Shown: positions 6,652 through 13,811 of the stretch, piece by piece
Position numbering within the stretch: position 1 is the stretch's first letter
Layout: every line of letters begins with the position of its first letter
Source of the DNA: Planctomycetes bacterium UBA2386
GTDB lineage: Bacteria > Planctomycetota > UBA1135 > UBA2386
Assembly: GCA_002343845.1 (NCBI GenBank)
Contig: DDSQ01000052.1
Coordinates: 1 to 18,006, forward strand
Direction: 5' to 3'
DNA: 18,006 nucleotides
The notes under the pieces: model-generated
What the model was told of the DNA's origin: nothing
The model's input: only the letters and a program-made list of their open reading frames with translations
The model's database searches: none
Translations under genes and position numbers: made by a program

Positions 6652-8922
6652 ATGTCCTCTGCCCCACCCGTGACGTCGCCGGGTCGCGCGGCCAAGCGCG
6701 CGCCATCCCGGTTCGAGCAACTCTGCAACACGCCGCGTTCGCTGAGTCCGTTCCTCCTGGTCGCAGGACTCGTGTCGGGCAACGGCCTGGTGGCGCTGTC
6801 GAACAGCCCCCTCGCGCGGGTCGGTGCGGCGACGCTGACGCTGCTCACGGTGCTCGCCGTGCTGCGCACGCTGCGCGCCGGAACGGCCCGACCGTTCGTC
6901 GCAGCGGTCGTTCTGACCGGGCTGCTCGCGGCGATGCTGCACCGGTCTGCCGCCCAGGCACCGGGCGGCTGGAGCGGGGTGTTGACGCTCGTGGTCGACG
7001 CCTACGCGATCGGCCTCGGCCTCGGCGCGCTGCTGGCGGGGGTCCGCCTGCTGTCCCCGCTCAGGGCCGCGCTGCTGCTGTTCTCCGCCGCATCGACGGT
7101 CGCGGTCGGTGCAGCAGCCCTCGAATGGCGTGCGACGGGCAGCACCCCCGGAGCGGAGCCGCGGGCCGACGGGCAGGCGCGGCAGGCGGAGGACCTACGC
7201 GCGTTCTTCGTGCCGAACACGCAGACCTGGCTCGGTCCCACCGCCATCCCCGCACCCGGCGTCGGCTACCGGAACCCGGGAAACACCGTCACGAAGTGCT
7301 GCTACCCCGACAACCCGCGCGGCTACTTCGACGTCGAGCAGATCTACGGACCGCAGGACATGCGCGGGGCACTGCTGCGGGTCTCGTCGCAGGCCGAGGC
7401 AACCATACGCCCGACGCGTGAACGGACCGGCACGGTGCGCGTCGAGCCGACGACGATCGACAAGGAGGCCCCGTGGCGCATCCGCGTCGAGTTCCTGCAG
7501 GTGCCGGTGCGCGCCGGAGTGCGCTACACGGTCACCTGGCGCGCACGCGCTGACCGCCCGCGCCCGCTGCGCCTGGCCTCGTTCGATCCGGCAGAACAGA
7601 ACACGCGCACCGGCCTCGAGAAGACGGTCATGCTCTCGGAGGAGTGGGGCGACCACTCGGCGGTGTTCCTCGCGACGCGGACGTCGAATCAGAACGTCCT
7701 CCAGTTCGTCGTCGGCCACGTCGCCGTTGCCGTCGAACTCACCGCGGTCGCGATCCAGGCCCACACGCGCGAGGCGGTGACGATGCAGCCGGACCGGTGG
7801 CGCCCCGCGGACCCGGCGACGGCGCTCGAACGCTCGGCTACGGGTGTGCGGCTGGTGCCCGGACCGGCGCGCACGGCGGGAGCGGACCGCGAGTTGTTCC
7901 CGATGGCGCAGGGCGCCGAGTACGAGTTCACCCTGCGGGCACGCGCCGACGTCGACCAGCAAGTGGCCGCAAGCGTGTTCGATGCCACCGATCCTTCGCA
8001 GATGCTCGGCCTCGGCCCGCCGCTGGCCCTGACCAAGGACTGGAAGGTGTTCGGCGCGCGGTTCACGGCACCGCGCGACGCCGCGCAGCCGGTGTTCACG
8101 GTCCGCGCCGCCAACGCCGCCGCGGCGATCGACATCGACGGGTTCCATCTCGCGAGCCACGACCCTGGCCCCACGGTCCTCGTCCCGCCGCGCTACACCG
8201 TCAGCAACCAGCTCAACGCCGAGGGGTTTCGCGACACCGACCATCCGCTGGCGAAGGCACCGGGCACCTACCGCATCGCGTGGATCGGCGATTCGTTCAC
8301 CTTCGGTCAGGGCGTGCACGAACAGGACACGTTCGTGCGGCGGGTCGAGCGTGCGCTCACGACGCGGATGCAGGACCGGCCCGAAGCGATGAACTTCGGC
8401 GTTTGCGGCTACTGCACGCAGCAGGAGGTCACCTGCTACGAGCAGTCGGCTGCGCGGTACGAGCCCGACCTCGTCATCGTGACGATGGTGTACAACGACA
8501 ACCTCTCGTACGAGGACGAGAAGCGGCTCGGCTTCCACGAGCCGCCGACCGGGGCGGCCCTGGTGCGCTACTGGCAGCAGCTCAGCCAGACCTACGAGAA
8601 GGTCGGCTACGAAGGGTGCGTCGTCGAACTGAAGAAACTCGACGAACTCTGCCGGCAGCGCGGCTCGCGCCTCGTGGTCGTGGTGTTCCAGCGTGCCAAC
8701 GACGTGGGCTACAGCGAGAAGATGGGCACGACCATCCGCGAGGGACTGAAGGACACGGGCGTGCCGATCCTCGACCTGGCCGAGGACTTCCGCACGTTCC
8801 CGTGGGAGATCCAGGAAGTGCATCCGACCGACGGGCACCCGAACGAACTCGGCCATGCGATCGCCGCGGATCGCATCGTCGAATTCCTCTGCCGCGAAGT
8901 GCTGGCGGGCAAGCTGAAGTAG
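6652..8922 (+). CDS. Membrane-anchored SGNH/GDSL hydrolase with carbohydrate-binding-like modules
   Basis: 756 residues in three parts. Residues about 32-160 hold four or five hydrophobic segments (LSPFLLVAGLVSGNGLVAL, AATLTLLTVLAVL, PFVAAVVLTGLLAAML, and two more), an inner-membrane anchor. Residues about 180-510 are periplasmic and beta-rich, with two modules resembling carbohydrate-binding jelly rolls: one has YTVTWRARADRPRPLRLASF followed by EEWGDHSAVF, and the second has YEFTLRARADVDQQVAASVF followed by KDWKVFGARF. From about 520 onward is an SGNH esterase: block I is WIGDSFTFG with nucleophile Ser548, block II is NFGVCGY with Gly586, block III is VYNDN with Asn615-Asp616, and block V is DGHPNELGH with Asp727 and His729. 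SGNH enzymes of this type commonly remove or transfer O-acyl groups on polysaccharides, so a role in modifying cell-surface glycan is an inference. The ATG has no ribosome site. A hairpin overlaps the stop codon. Confidence 0.9.
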   Translation: MSSAPPVTSPGRAAKRAPSRFEQLCNTPRSLSPFLLVAGLVSGNGLVALSNSPLARVGAATLTLLTVLAVLRTLRAGTARPFVAAVVLTGLLAAMLHRSAAQAPGGWSGVLTLVVDAYAIGLGLGALLAGVRLLSPLRAALLLFSAASTVAVGAAALEWRATGSTPGAEPRADGQARQAEDLRAFFVPNTQTWLGPTAIPAPGVGYRNPGNTVTKCCYPDNPRGYFDVEQIYGPQDMRGALLRVSSQAEATIRPTRERTGTVRVEPTTIDKEAPWRIRVEFLQVPVRAGVRYTVTWRARADRPRPLRLASFDPAEQNTRTGLEKTVMLSEEWGDHSAVFLATRTSNQNVLQFVVGHVAVAVELTAVAIQAHTREAVTMQPDRWRPADPATALERSATGVRLVPGPARTAGADRELFPMAQGAEYEFTLRARADVDQQVAASVFDATDPSQMLGLGPPLALTKDWKVFGARFTAPRDAAQPVFTVRAANAAAAIDIDGFHLASHDPGPTVLVPPRYTVSNQLNAEGFRDTDHPLAKAPGTYRIAWIGDSFTFGQGVHEQDTFVRRVERALTTRMQDRPEAMNFGVCGYCTQQEVTCYEQSAARYEPDLVIVTMVYNDNLSYEDEKRLGFHEPPTGAALVRYWQQLSQTYEKVGYEGCVVELKKLDELCRQRGSRLVVVVFQRANDVGYSEKMGTTIREGLKDTGVPILDLAEDFRTFPWEIQEVHPTDGHPNELGHAIAADRIVEFLCREVLAGKLK

Positions 8923-8937
8923 CGGCCCAGGGGCCGC
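8922..8937 (+). terminator. Short hairpin at the stop codon of the SGNH gene
   Basis: GCGGCC (8922-8927), loop CAGG, GGCCGC (8932-8937): a perfect six-pair stem starting on the last base of the TAG. There is no T-tract. It is a plausible weak terminator or mRNA 3' stabiliser. Confidence 0.4.
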
Positions 8938-9070
8938 GACTCCGTGCCCGCCGGCGGCGATGTTCTCCCGCCCCGCGCGTGGAGAACGCCAGCGCAATGC
9001 CAACGCCGTGATCCGGTCTCCGCGCGGCCAGTTCCCGCAATGCCCCATGGACAGCCACGCGTTGGCGCAC

Positions 9071-9095
9071 TAGGGTCGATTGACCCCTTGCGGGG
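9071..9095 (+). promoter_or_regulatory. Possible -10/operator and alternative hairpins before the beta-helix gene
   Basis: TAGGGT (9071-9076) fits the local -10 shape. It overlaps the inverted repeat GGGTC-GATT-GACCC (9073-9086), which could be an operator half-site pair or an RNA stem. Overlapping that, CCCC-TTGC-GGGG (9084-9095) forms a second stem using the same C residues. The ribosome site GGAG (9098-9101) follows directly, seven bases before the ATG at 9109. Confidence 0.3.
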
Positions 9096-9108
9096 CTGGA
9101 GACTCGCA

Positions 9109-11541
9109 ATGCTCGTCACACGCTTCGTCGCCGTGTCGCTTGCAGCTTGGTTCGCCGTTGCCCTGGCACCGGCGCAGATGCCTGGCGAATTCGACTTCGA
9201 CATCTCGCAGCTGACGGTGTCCGTGATCCCGCCGAACGGCAGCACGCACGTGATCTCGGCGCCGGTCACCTACACCGGCCAGAACTTGCGGCTCAACGCG
9301 CCGCTGCGCATCACCGCGGCGGGCGAGCTCCGGCTGTTGCGCTCCCAGCTCGAGGTCGTCGGCAGCGTGACGCTCGAGGACGGCGGCCGGCTCACGGTGA
9401 TCGACTCCGACCTGCTGTTGCGTCAGACGTTCTCGCAGCAGTACGACTTGCGAGTCGAGGGCGGCCTCGTCCACACCGAACGCGCGCGCATCGGCAGCTC
9501 CTACGTCGGCACCAGTCTGTTCCTGACCCGGATGCTGCACCTGCGCGGGACGTGGCTCGCACGCCACACGGTGTGTCAGTGCCTCGCGCTGATCATCGCC
9601 GACGGCAGGAACGGCTGGTTCGGCAATCCCCTGCACAAGGGCGGCTCGCTGTTCGGGCTCGGCGTCTACGAGGGAGACCGCGCCGATGCGCTGCACATGA
9701 CCGGAATGGGCGACGTGCACCTGACCAACGGCACGATGAACATCGCCCTCTACCTGGACGCGGCCGGTTCGCCGGTGCCGACCACGACGACGATCGACCT
9801 CGATCGCCGCGTGCCGCTGACCCGCACGTACGGCGACCCGCTCATCCACGCCGGCGTGACCAATGCGATCGCCAACAACCCGTACTGGCTGTCGCTGAAC
9901 AACCACCGCAGCTCGCTCTGGCAGTTGTTCGCCGTCAACGCGAACAGCGCGCTGCCCCTGCAGACCGTCCACCTGCAGAACGCCGAGGATGTCATCTGCA
10001 ACTTCCGCGGCACCAACTTCACCGGCTCACCGATCCTGGCCGGGCCCTGGGCCAGCCACTACGCCACCCTGCCTGGGTTGCCGTCGACGGCGAAGCCGGG
10101 GCATCACGCGCTGCCGCCCGGGTGCTCGGTCCAGCTTGCGAACGTCAAGTACGAGTCGGGGCCCAACCCGGGCGACTGGAACAGCATCCGTTCCTGGGGC
10201 ATCTACGCCTCGGGCACCGGCACCAACCTCACCGTCAGCGGCCCGTCGCTGATCGCCGAGCTGCAACTCACGAGCGGCACGATGAACCTGTCGGGAACAG
10301 GCAGCTTCGACATGGGCGTTCGCGCCAACACGTGCCGCCTCTACCAGGGTGCCAACCTGACGATCACCAACGCCGCGATCGGTGACTTCCAGAACACGAG
10401 CCTGATCGGTCTCGTCGAGGCCAACAACCAGGGGGTCTGCACGATCACGAACAGTCGCGTGGCGAACGTCCGGTTCCGCACGACCAACGCGAGCGCTGCG
10501 ATCAGCGCGACGAACTTGTTCGGCGCGGAGAACGTCATCGTCGACACCGCGGGAGGCGGCGTCGTCACGATCACCCAGGCGACGCCCACGCAGTCGTGGG
10601 ACCGGCAGAACCTCGGCTTCGAGTCGAGTCCCTTGCTGGCCGGCAACACGCCGCCGTATTGGGCCGCCACGTCGGTGACGGGTTCGGCCGTGGCGACCGC
10701 CGCGCCCGGCGCCCCGGGCACCACGTCCTACGAGTTCCTGGCCACGGCGAACGGCGCCTCGCTGGAGAAGCAGTTGACGCTGCCCCCGGAGACGAGCCTG
10801 ACGATGATCGGCGCGGCGCGCATCCTCACGCCCCCCGGCAGCGGCGGGATCGTCGCGTCGATGAGCCACGGCGCCGCCACGCCGTCCGCCGCGCTCAATC
10901 TCGGCATCGTGAACGCATGGCAGCGCTTCCAGGTGCCGCTGCTGACCACGACCGCTGCCGGCACGGCGGCGTTGCGGTTGCAGGCGACGGGCACGCCCGC
11001 CGTGGTCCAGCTCGACGACTTCCGCGTCGTGCTGGGAAGTTGGTGGGACCAGGACAACCTGGCCAACCTGGACTTCGAGGGGCAATGCCGCGACCGCGGT
11101 TTCGCCCCGGACTACTGGCGCGCGCCCGATGGTTGGACGGCGTTCCAACTGCGGAGCGAGCCCGACCCGACGGTCACGCGACCGGGTGCCAACCCCGGGT
11201 CCCAGTCGTTGCGGGTCGTGCCCACGCACCCCTCGGCCAACATCGGCAAGGTGCTGACCTTCTTCCGCGCTGGCGAGTCCGTGCGGGTGCGAGGCTGGGT
11301 CCTCGGCACGTCGACGGCCGGCGCGAACATCCAGGTCATCGTCGGGAACGGCCCGAACTACTTCGTCGTCGCGCCCCCGAACGTGTTCTCCGGGCCGATC
11401 GCGTGCAACGGCACCTGGCAGTTCGTCGACGTGACGTACGTCGTGCCGGTCAACCCGATCTACACCCGCGTCGGAGTCAGTGTATTCGGCATGGCCAACG
11501 TGCCGGTCTGGTTCGACGACTTCACCGTGGAGGTCCAATGA
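9109..11541 (+). CDS. Large secreted beta-helix-like protein with two C-terminal jelly-roll-like modules
   Basis: 810 residues. The signal peptide MLVTRFVAVSLAAWFAVALA ends in a likely APA-Q cleavage site. Residues about 25-490 are a long run of short beta strands with ladders of alternating hydrophobic residues, such as GELRLLRSQLEVVGSVTLED and later LTVSGPSLIAELQLTSGTMN, which looks like a right-handed parallel beta-helix of the pectate-lyase type. No catalytic residues stand out. Residues 497-644 and 645-810 are two related modules. Each begins WDxxNL..(G/D)FE, has a PxYW about 15 residues later, and ends LDDFRV or FDDFTV, as in carbohydrate-binding jelly rolls. I chose the ATG at 9109 for its signal peptide and the GGAG seven bases upstream; the frame is open to 8944 but that stretch looks non-coding. 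The stop codon overlaps the next start (ATGA), so the two genes are translationally coupled. A surface adhesin or glycan-binding role is a guess. Confidence 0.86.
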   Translation: MLVTRFVAVSLAAWFAVALAPAQMPGEFDFDISQLTVSVIPPNGSTHVISAPVTYTGQNLRLNAPLRITAAGELRLLRSQLEVVGSVTLEDGGRLTVIDSDLLLRQTFSQQYDLRVEGGLVHTERARIGSSYVGTSLFLTRMLHLRGTWLARHTVCQCLALIIADGRNGWFGNPLHKGGSLFGLGVYEGDRADALHMTGMGDVHLTNGTMNIALYLDAAGSPVPTTTTIDLDRRVPLTRTYGDPLIHAGVTNAIANNPYWLSLNNHRSSLWQLFAVNANSALPLQTVHLQNAEDVICNFRGTNFTGSPILAGPWASHYATLPGLPSTAKPGHHALPPGCSVQLANVKYESGPNPGDWNSIRSWGIYASGTGTNLTVSGPSLIAELQLTSGTMNLSGTGSFDMGVRANTCRLYQGANLTITNAAIGDFQNTSLIGLVEANNQGVCTITNSRVANVRFRTTNASAAISATNLFGAENVIVDTAGGGVVTITQATPTQSWDRQNLGFESSPLLAGNTPPYWAATSVTGSAVATAAPGAPGTTSYEFLATANGASLEKQLTLPPETSLTMIGAARILTPPGSGGIVASMSHGAATPSAALNLGIVNAWQRFQVPLLTTTAAGTAALRLQATGTPAVVQLDDFRVVLGSWWDQDNLANLDFEGQCRDRGFAPDYWRAPDGWTAFQLRSEPDPTVTRPGANPGSQSLRVVPTHPSANIGKVLTFFRAGESVRVRGWVLGTSTAGANIQVIVGNGPNYFVVAPPNVFSGPIACNGTWQFVDVTYVVPVNPIYTRVGVSVFGMANVPVWFDDFTVEVQ

Positions 11542-12707
11542 CACCCTTCTTCCGTGCGCTGCGCGCGGCGGTCGTGCTCGGCACGACGACGGCGACGAGC
11601 GTGGCCCAACTGGTCTGGCCGGCGGCGTACTCGGCCACTCCTGGCAATGCGGTCATGAACGCGCCCTTCACGGTCGGCAGTGGCCACCCGACGACATCGA
11701 CGAAGTTCATGGTCGTGATCGACCCGGCGACGCTGCCGTTCGGCACGGGCACGGTGCTCTCGCAACTGTCGATGCGCCGCGACGCGAGCTACACCACGAC
11801 GCCGTACGCGTCGTCGACCGGCGCCTTGCGCGTCCGCATCGGCCGCACGCTCGTCGGTCCCGACCTCGTGCAGGACGTGCGGTTCCATCGTCTGTGGGAC
11901 GGGGTGCCGACCCAGGTGTTCAACGCCACCTCGAGCACGCCGTTCACGGTGCCCGCTGGACCGGCACCCGGTGCCAGCCTGCCCCCGTTCAATGTCGTGA
12001 TCCCGTTCACGACGACGTTCACGTGGACCGGCGGTCCGCTCGGGATCGAGATCACGTGGACGCCGACGTCGGGAAGCTCGTCCTGGCGCATCGATGGGTT
12101 CACGGTGCCCGAGGCGATGCCGGGGACGTACCGGACGCTCGGGCCTGGTTGCCCGGGCAGCCATGGGTTCACGGCGTTCCAATACGCACTGCCCGAGACC
12201 AACCGCCCCGGCACGATGTTGACGATCCAGGCCGAGGGTGGCGTGCGCGGCACGACGCCGAGTCTGCAGGATTGGGCAGTACACACGATCGGCCTCTCGA
12301 ACACGTTGTGGGGCACGATCCCCTTGCCAGTCGACCTGCAAGGGCCGCTCGGCATGCCGGCAGGTTGCCTGCTGCGTGTCGACCCGTTGGTCATCACCCC
12401 CGTGCCAGTCACCAATCCCTCGGTGCTGTTCACGCGCGCGGTCGTTCAGTACGTGATGCCCAACCAACCGCACATCGCCGGCGGGCAGCTCTACAGCCAG
12501 TGGGTGTTTCTCGACCTCGGCATCAATGCGCCGTTCCAGGGCACGATCTCGGACGGCATCGAGATCACGCTCGGATCGCTGGCTCCGCCTGCTGCGCCGC
12601 GCACCGGGCGCACCATCTGGAAGTACGGGGCGCAACCGACCGTGAACGAAACGGACTCGGGCCGCATGGTCCCGACCGGCTACGGGCCGATCCTGAAGTT
12701 CAACTGA
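11538..12707 (+). CDS. Secreted protein with planctomycete-type 'GPGCPGS' domain
   Basis: 389 residues. The signal peptide is MTPFFRALRAAVVLGTTTAT with likely cleavage after SVA near residue 23. Residues about 24-195 form a beta-rich N-terminal domain that recurs in exported planctomycete proteins, with segments such as KFMVVIDPATLPFGTGTVL, then LRVRIGRTLVGPDLV, then LGIEITWTP. From about 200 comes the motif Leu-Gly-Pro-Gly-Cys205-Pro-Gly-Ser, followed by the PxDLxGPLGMPAGC block with Cys277. This C-terminal domain is, from memory, frequent in this phylum and has no assigned function; the two cysteines could form a disulfide. The start ATG overlaps the upstream stop (ATGA) and has GGAGG four bases before it, so it is produced together with the beta-helix protein. 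Longer readings of this frame reach back to 10596 inside the previous gene and are not real. A perfect long hairpin follows the stop. Confidence 0.87.
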   Translation: MTPFFRALRAAVVLGTTTATSVAQLVWPAAYSATPGNAVMNAPFTVGSGHPTTSTKFMVVIDPATLPFGTGTVLSQLSMRRDASYTTTPYASSTGALRVRIGRTLVGPDLVQDVRFHRLWDGVPTQVFNATSSTPFTVPAGPAPGASLPPFNVVIPFTTTFTWTGGPLGIEITWTPTSGSSSWRIDGFTVPEAMPGTYRTLGPGCPGSHGFTAFQYALPETNRPGTMLTIQAEGGVRGTTPSLQDWAVHTIGLSNTLWGTIPLPVDLQGPLGMPAGCLLRVDPLVITPVPVTNPSVLFTRAVVQYVMPNQPHIAGGQLYSQWVFLDLGINAPFQGTISDGIEITLGSLAPPAAPRTGRTIWKYGAQPTVNETDSGRMVPTGYGPILKFN

Positions 12708-12715
12708 TGCCGGGC

Positions 12716-12746
12716 GGCTTCGCGGCGGATCCGACCGCCGCGAGCC
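12716..12746 (+). terminator. Strong GC hairpin ending the beta-helix operon
   Basis: GGCTTCGCGGCGG (12716-12728), loop ATCCGA, CCGCCGCGAGCC (12735-12746): twelve pairs with a single bulged T. It begins eight bases after the TGA of the upstream gene. There is no T-run, so it would be a hairpin-only or Rho-assisted terminator. It is the most convincing stem in the intergenic DNA. Confidence 0.6.
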
Positions 12747-12802
12747 AAGGCCTGCCTGCGCGCGCCGAACTCTCGCCGGGCCATTCCCGGCTTGGTTGCA
12801 GC

Positions 12803-12808
12803 TACGCT
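12803..12808 (+). promoter_or_regulatory. Possible -10 element of the DUF3179 gene
   Basis: TACGCT lies 20 bases before the ATG at 12829, just downstream of the strong hairpin, where a promoter is expected. No recognisable -35 is present. GAGGAC (12821-12826) is a ribosome-site-like stretch, though very close to the ATG. Confidence 0.3.
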
Positions 12809-12828
12809 TCGCCGCCTCGCGAGGACCC

Positions 12829-13809
12829 ATGCTGACGACCCTGATGTTCGCGCTGCTGCTGCCACAGGACCCCGGCGCCATCACGCCCTGCCCGCCGTGC
12901 GCGCCGCTGAACGAGCCGCCGTGCTCGTACGTGATCACGCAGCATCAGAAGGGTCTGGTGAAGGACGACGATCCGGTGATCGCGTGGATCCGCGCACGCC
13001 ACAACGGCGGCGCCGCCCCACTGCGCCACTTCCTGTCCGGGCCGCGCGTGGTGAACGACACCTACGGGCTGTTCTTCTACGACCCCGATGGCGGCTACGT
13101 CGCCGCGTACGAGAAGGCCTACGGCTACGCGTTCCATGGCTGGCGGCGCGGCGTGATGGTGGTGAAGCACGAGGACGGCACGCTGTTCTCCGCGCTGTCG
13201 GGCCTCGGCATCGAAGGGCCGCGCCAGGGGCAGCAGCTGCCGCGCACGCCGAGCCTGACCACGACCTGGGGCCACTGGCTGCTGCTGCATCCCGAGTCGA
13301 CGGCCTACGACCTGTTCGACGGCAAGCACTACCCGGTGGTCGAGCTGCCGAAGGAACCCGACCCGCGCAGCGTGGCGACGCGCGGCAAGGTCGACCCGCG
13401 CCTGCCGGCCGAGGCGCCGGTGCTCGGCGTGCGCGTCAACGGCCAGTGCATGGCGTTCTCGCTCGTCGATCTGCCGGCGCGCGAAGTGCTGCAGGACAAG
13501 GTCGGCGGCGTCAGCGTGGTCGTGTTCGTGCAGGATGTCGCGCGCGCGGCGACGGCGTTCCGCGCGGTGAAGGGCGACGTGCGGCTCGACTTCGCCGTCG
13601 ACGTGATCGCGCCGGTGACGGCGCCGTTCCGGGACAAGAACACCGGCACCCGCTGGTCGATCGCCGGACGTGGCATCGATGGCCTGTTGCGCGGCGAGGA
13701 GCTGGTGTGGGTCGACAGCGTGAAGTGCAAGTGGTTCGCGTGGGTCGCCGAACACCCGGATACCGCGCTGCACGTGGCGCCGCCGCCACCGGAAGAGGCA
13801 AAGAAGTAG
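12829..13809 (+). CDS. DUF3179 protein with two related halves
   Basis: 326 residues. The sequence matches the DUF3179 family, whose function is not known. Two halves look related. In the first, DGTLFSALSGLGIEG at 116 leads to WGHWLLLHPES ending near 156. In the second, TGTRWSIAGRGIDG at 272 leads to WFAWVAEHPDT ending near 312. Each carries the G-T-x(2)-S...G-I-x-G...W-x(2)-W...H-P pattern of the family. The second half also has the upstream PVLGVRVNG and LQDKVGGVSVVVF blocks; the first has PRVVNDTYGLFFY. The N-terminus MLTTLMFALLLPQ is a short hydrophobic stretch, possibly a signal, followed by CPPC (Cys21-24) and Cys32. A TTG at 12796 would add 11 residues and a more basic N-region; I prefer the ATG because of the GAGGAC just upstream. 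The Cys-rich lipoprotein gene begins two bases after the stop, so the pair is surely co-transcribed. Confidence 0.85.
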   Translation: MLTTLMFALLLPQDPGAITPCPPCAPLNEPPCSYVITQHQKGLVKDDDPVIAWIRARHNGGAAPLRHFLSGPRVVNDTYGLFFYDPDGGYVAAYEKAYGYAFHGWRRGVMVVKHEDGTLFSALSGLGIEGPRQGQQLPRTPSLTTTWGHWLLLHPESTAYDLFDGKHYPVVELPKEPDPRSVATRGKVDPRLPAEAPVLGVRVNGQCMAFSLVDLPAREVLQDKVGGVSVVVFVQDVARAATAFRAVKGDVRLDFAVDVIAPVTAPFRDKNTGTRWSIAGRGIDGLLRGEELVWVDSVKCKWFAWVAEHPDTALHVAPPPPEEAKK

Positions 13810-13811
13810 TC

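Noticed and set aside
7195..9048. 617-codon open frame on the minus strand opposite the SGNH gene
   Set aside because: Low-complexity His/Arg/Val-rich translation without motifs. The + strand has a full SGNH active site.
3788..9077. Near-identical 16-base strings TTGGCGCA(G/C)TAGGGTC at about 3787 and 9062
   Set aside because: One mismatch and no similarity beyond it. One copy includes a stop codon. A few such pairs are expected by chance in 18 kb of high-GC DNA.
8944..9108. Upstream extension of the beta-helix protein from a GTG
   Set aside because: It would bury the signal peptide 55 residues inside the protein. The ATG at 9109 has a proper ribosome site.
10596..11537. Upstream in-frame extension of the GPGCPGS gene
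   Set aside because: It lies wholly inside the beta-helix gene in another frame. The signal peptide and GGAGG place the start at 11538.
10027..11544. 505-codon open frame on the minus strand opposite the beta-helix gene
   Set aside because: Antisense shadow with no recognisable domain and no start context. The + strand has a signal peptide and structured repeats.
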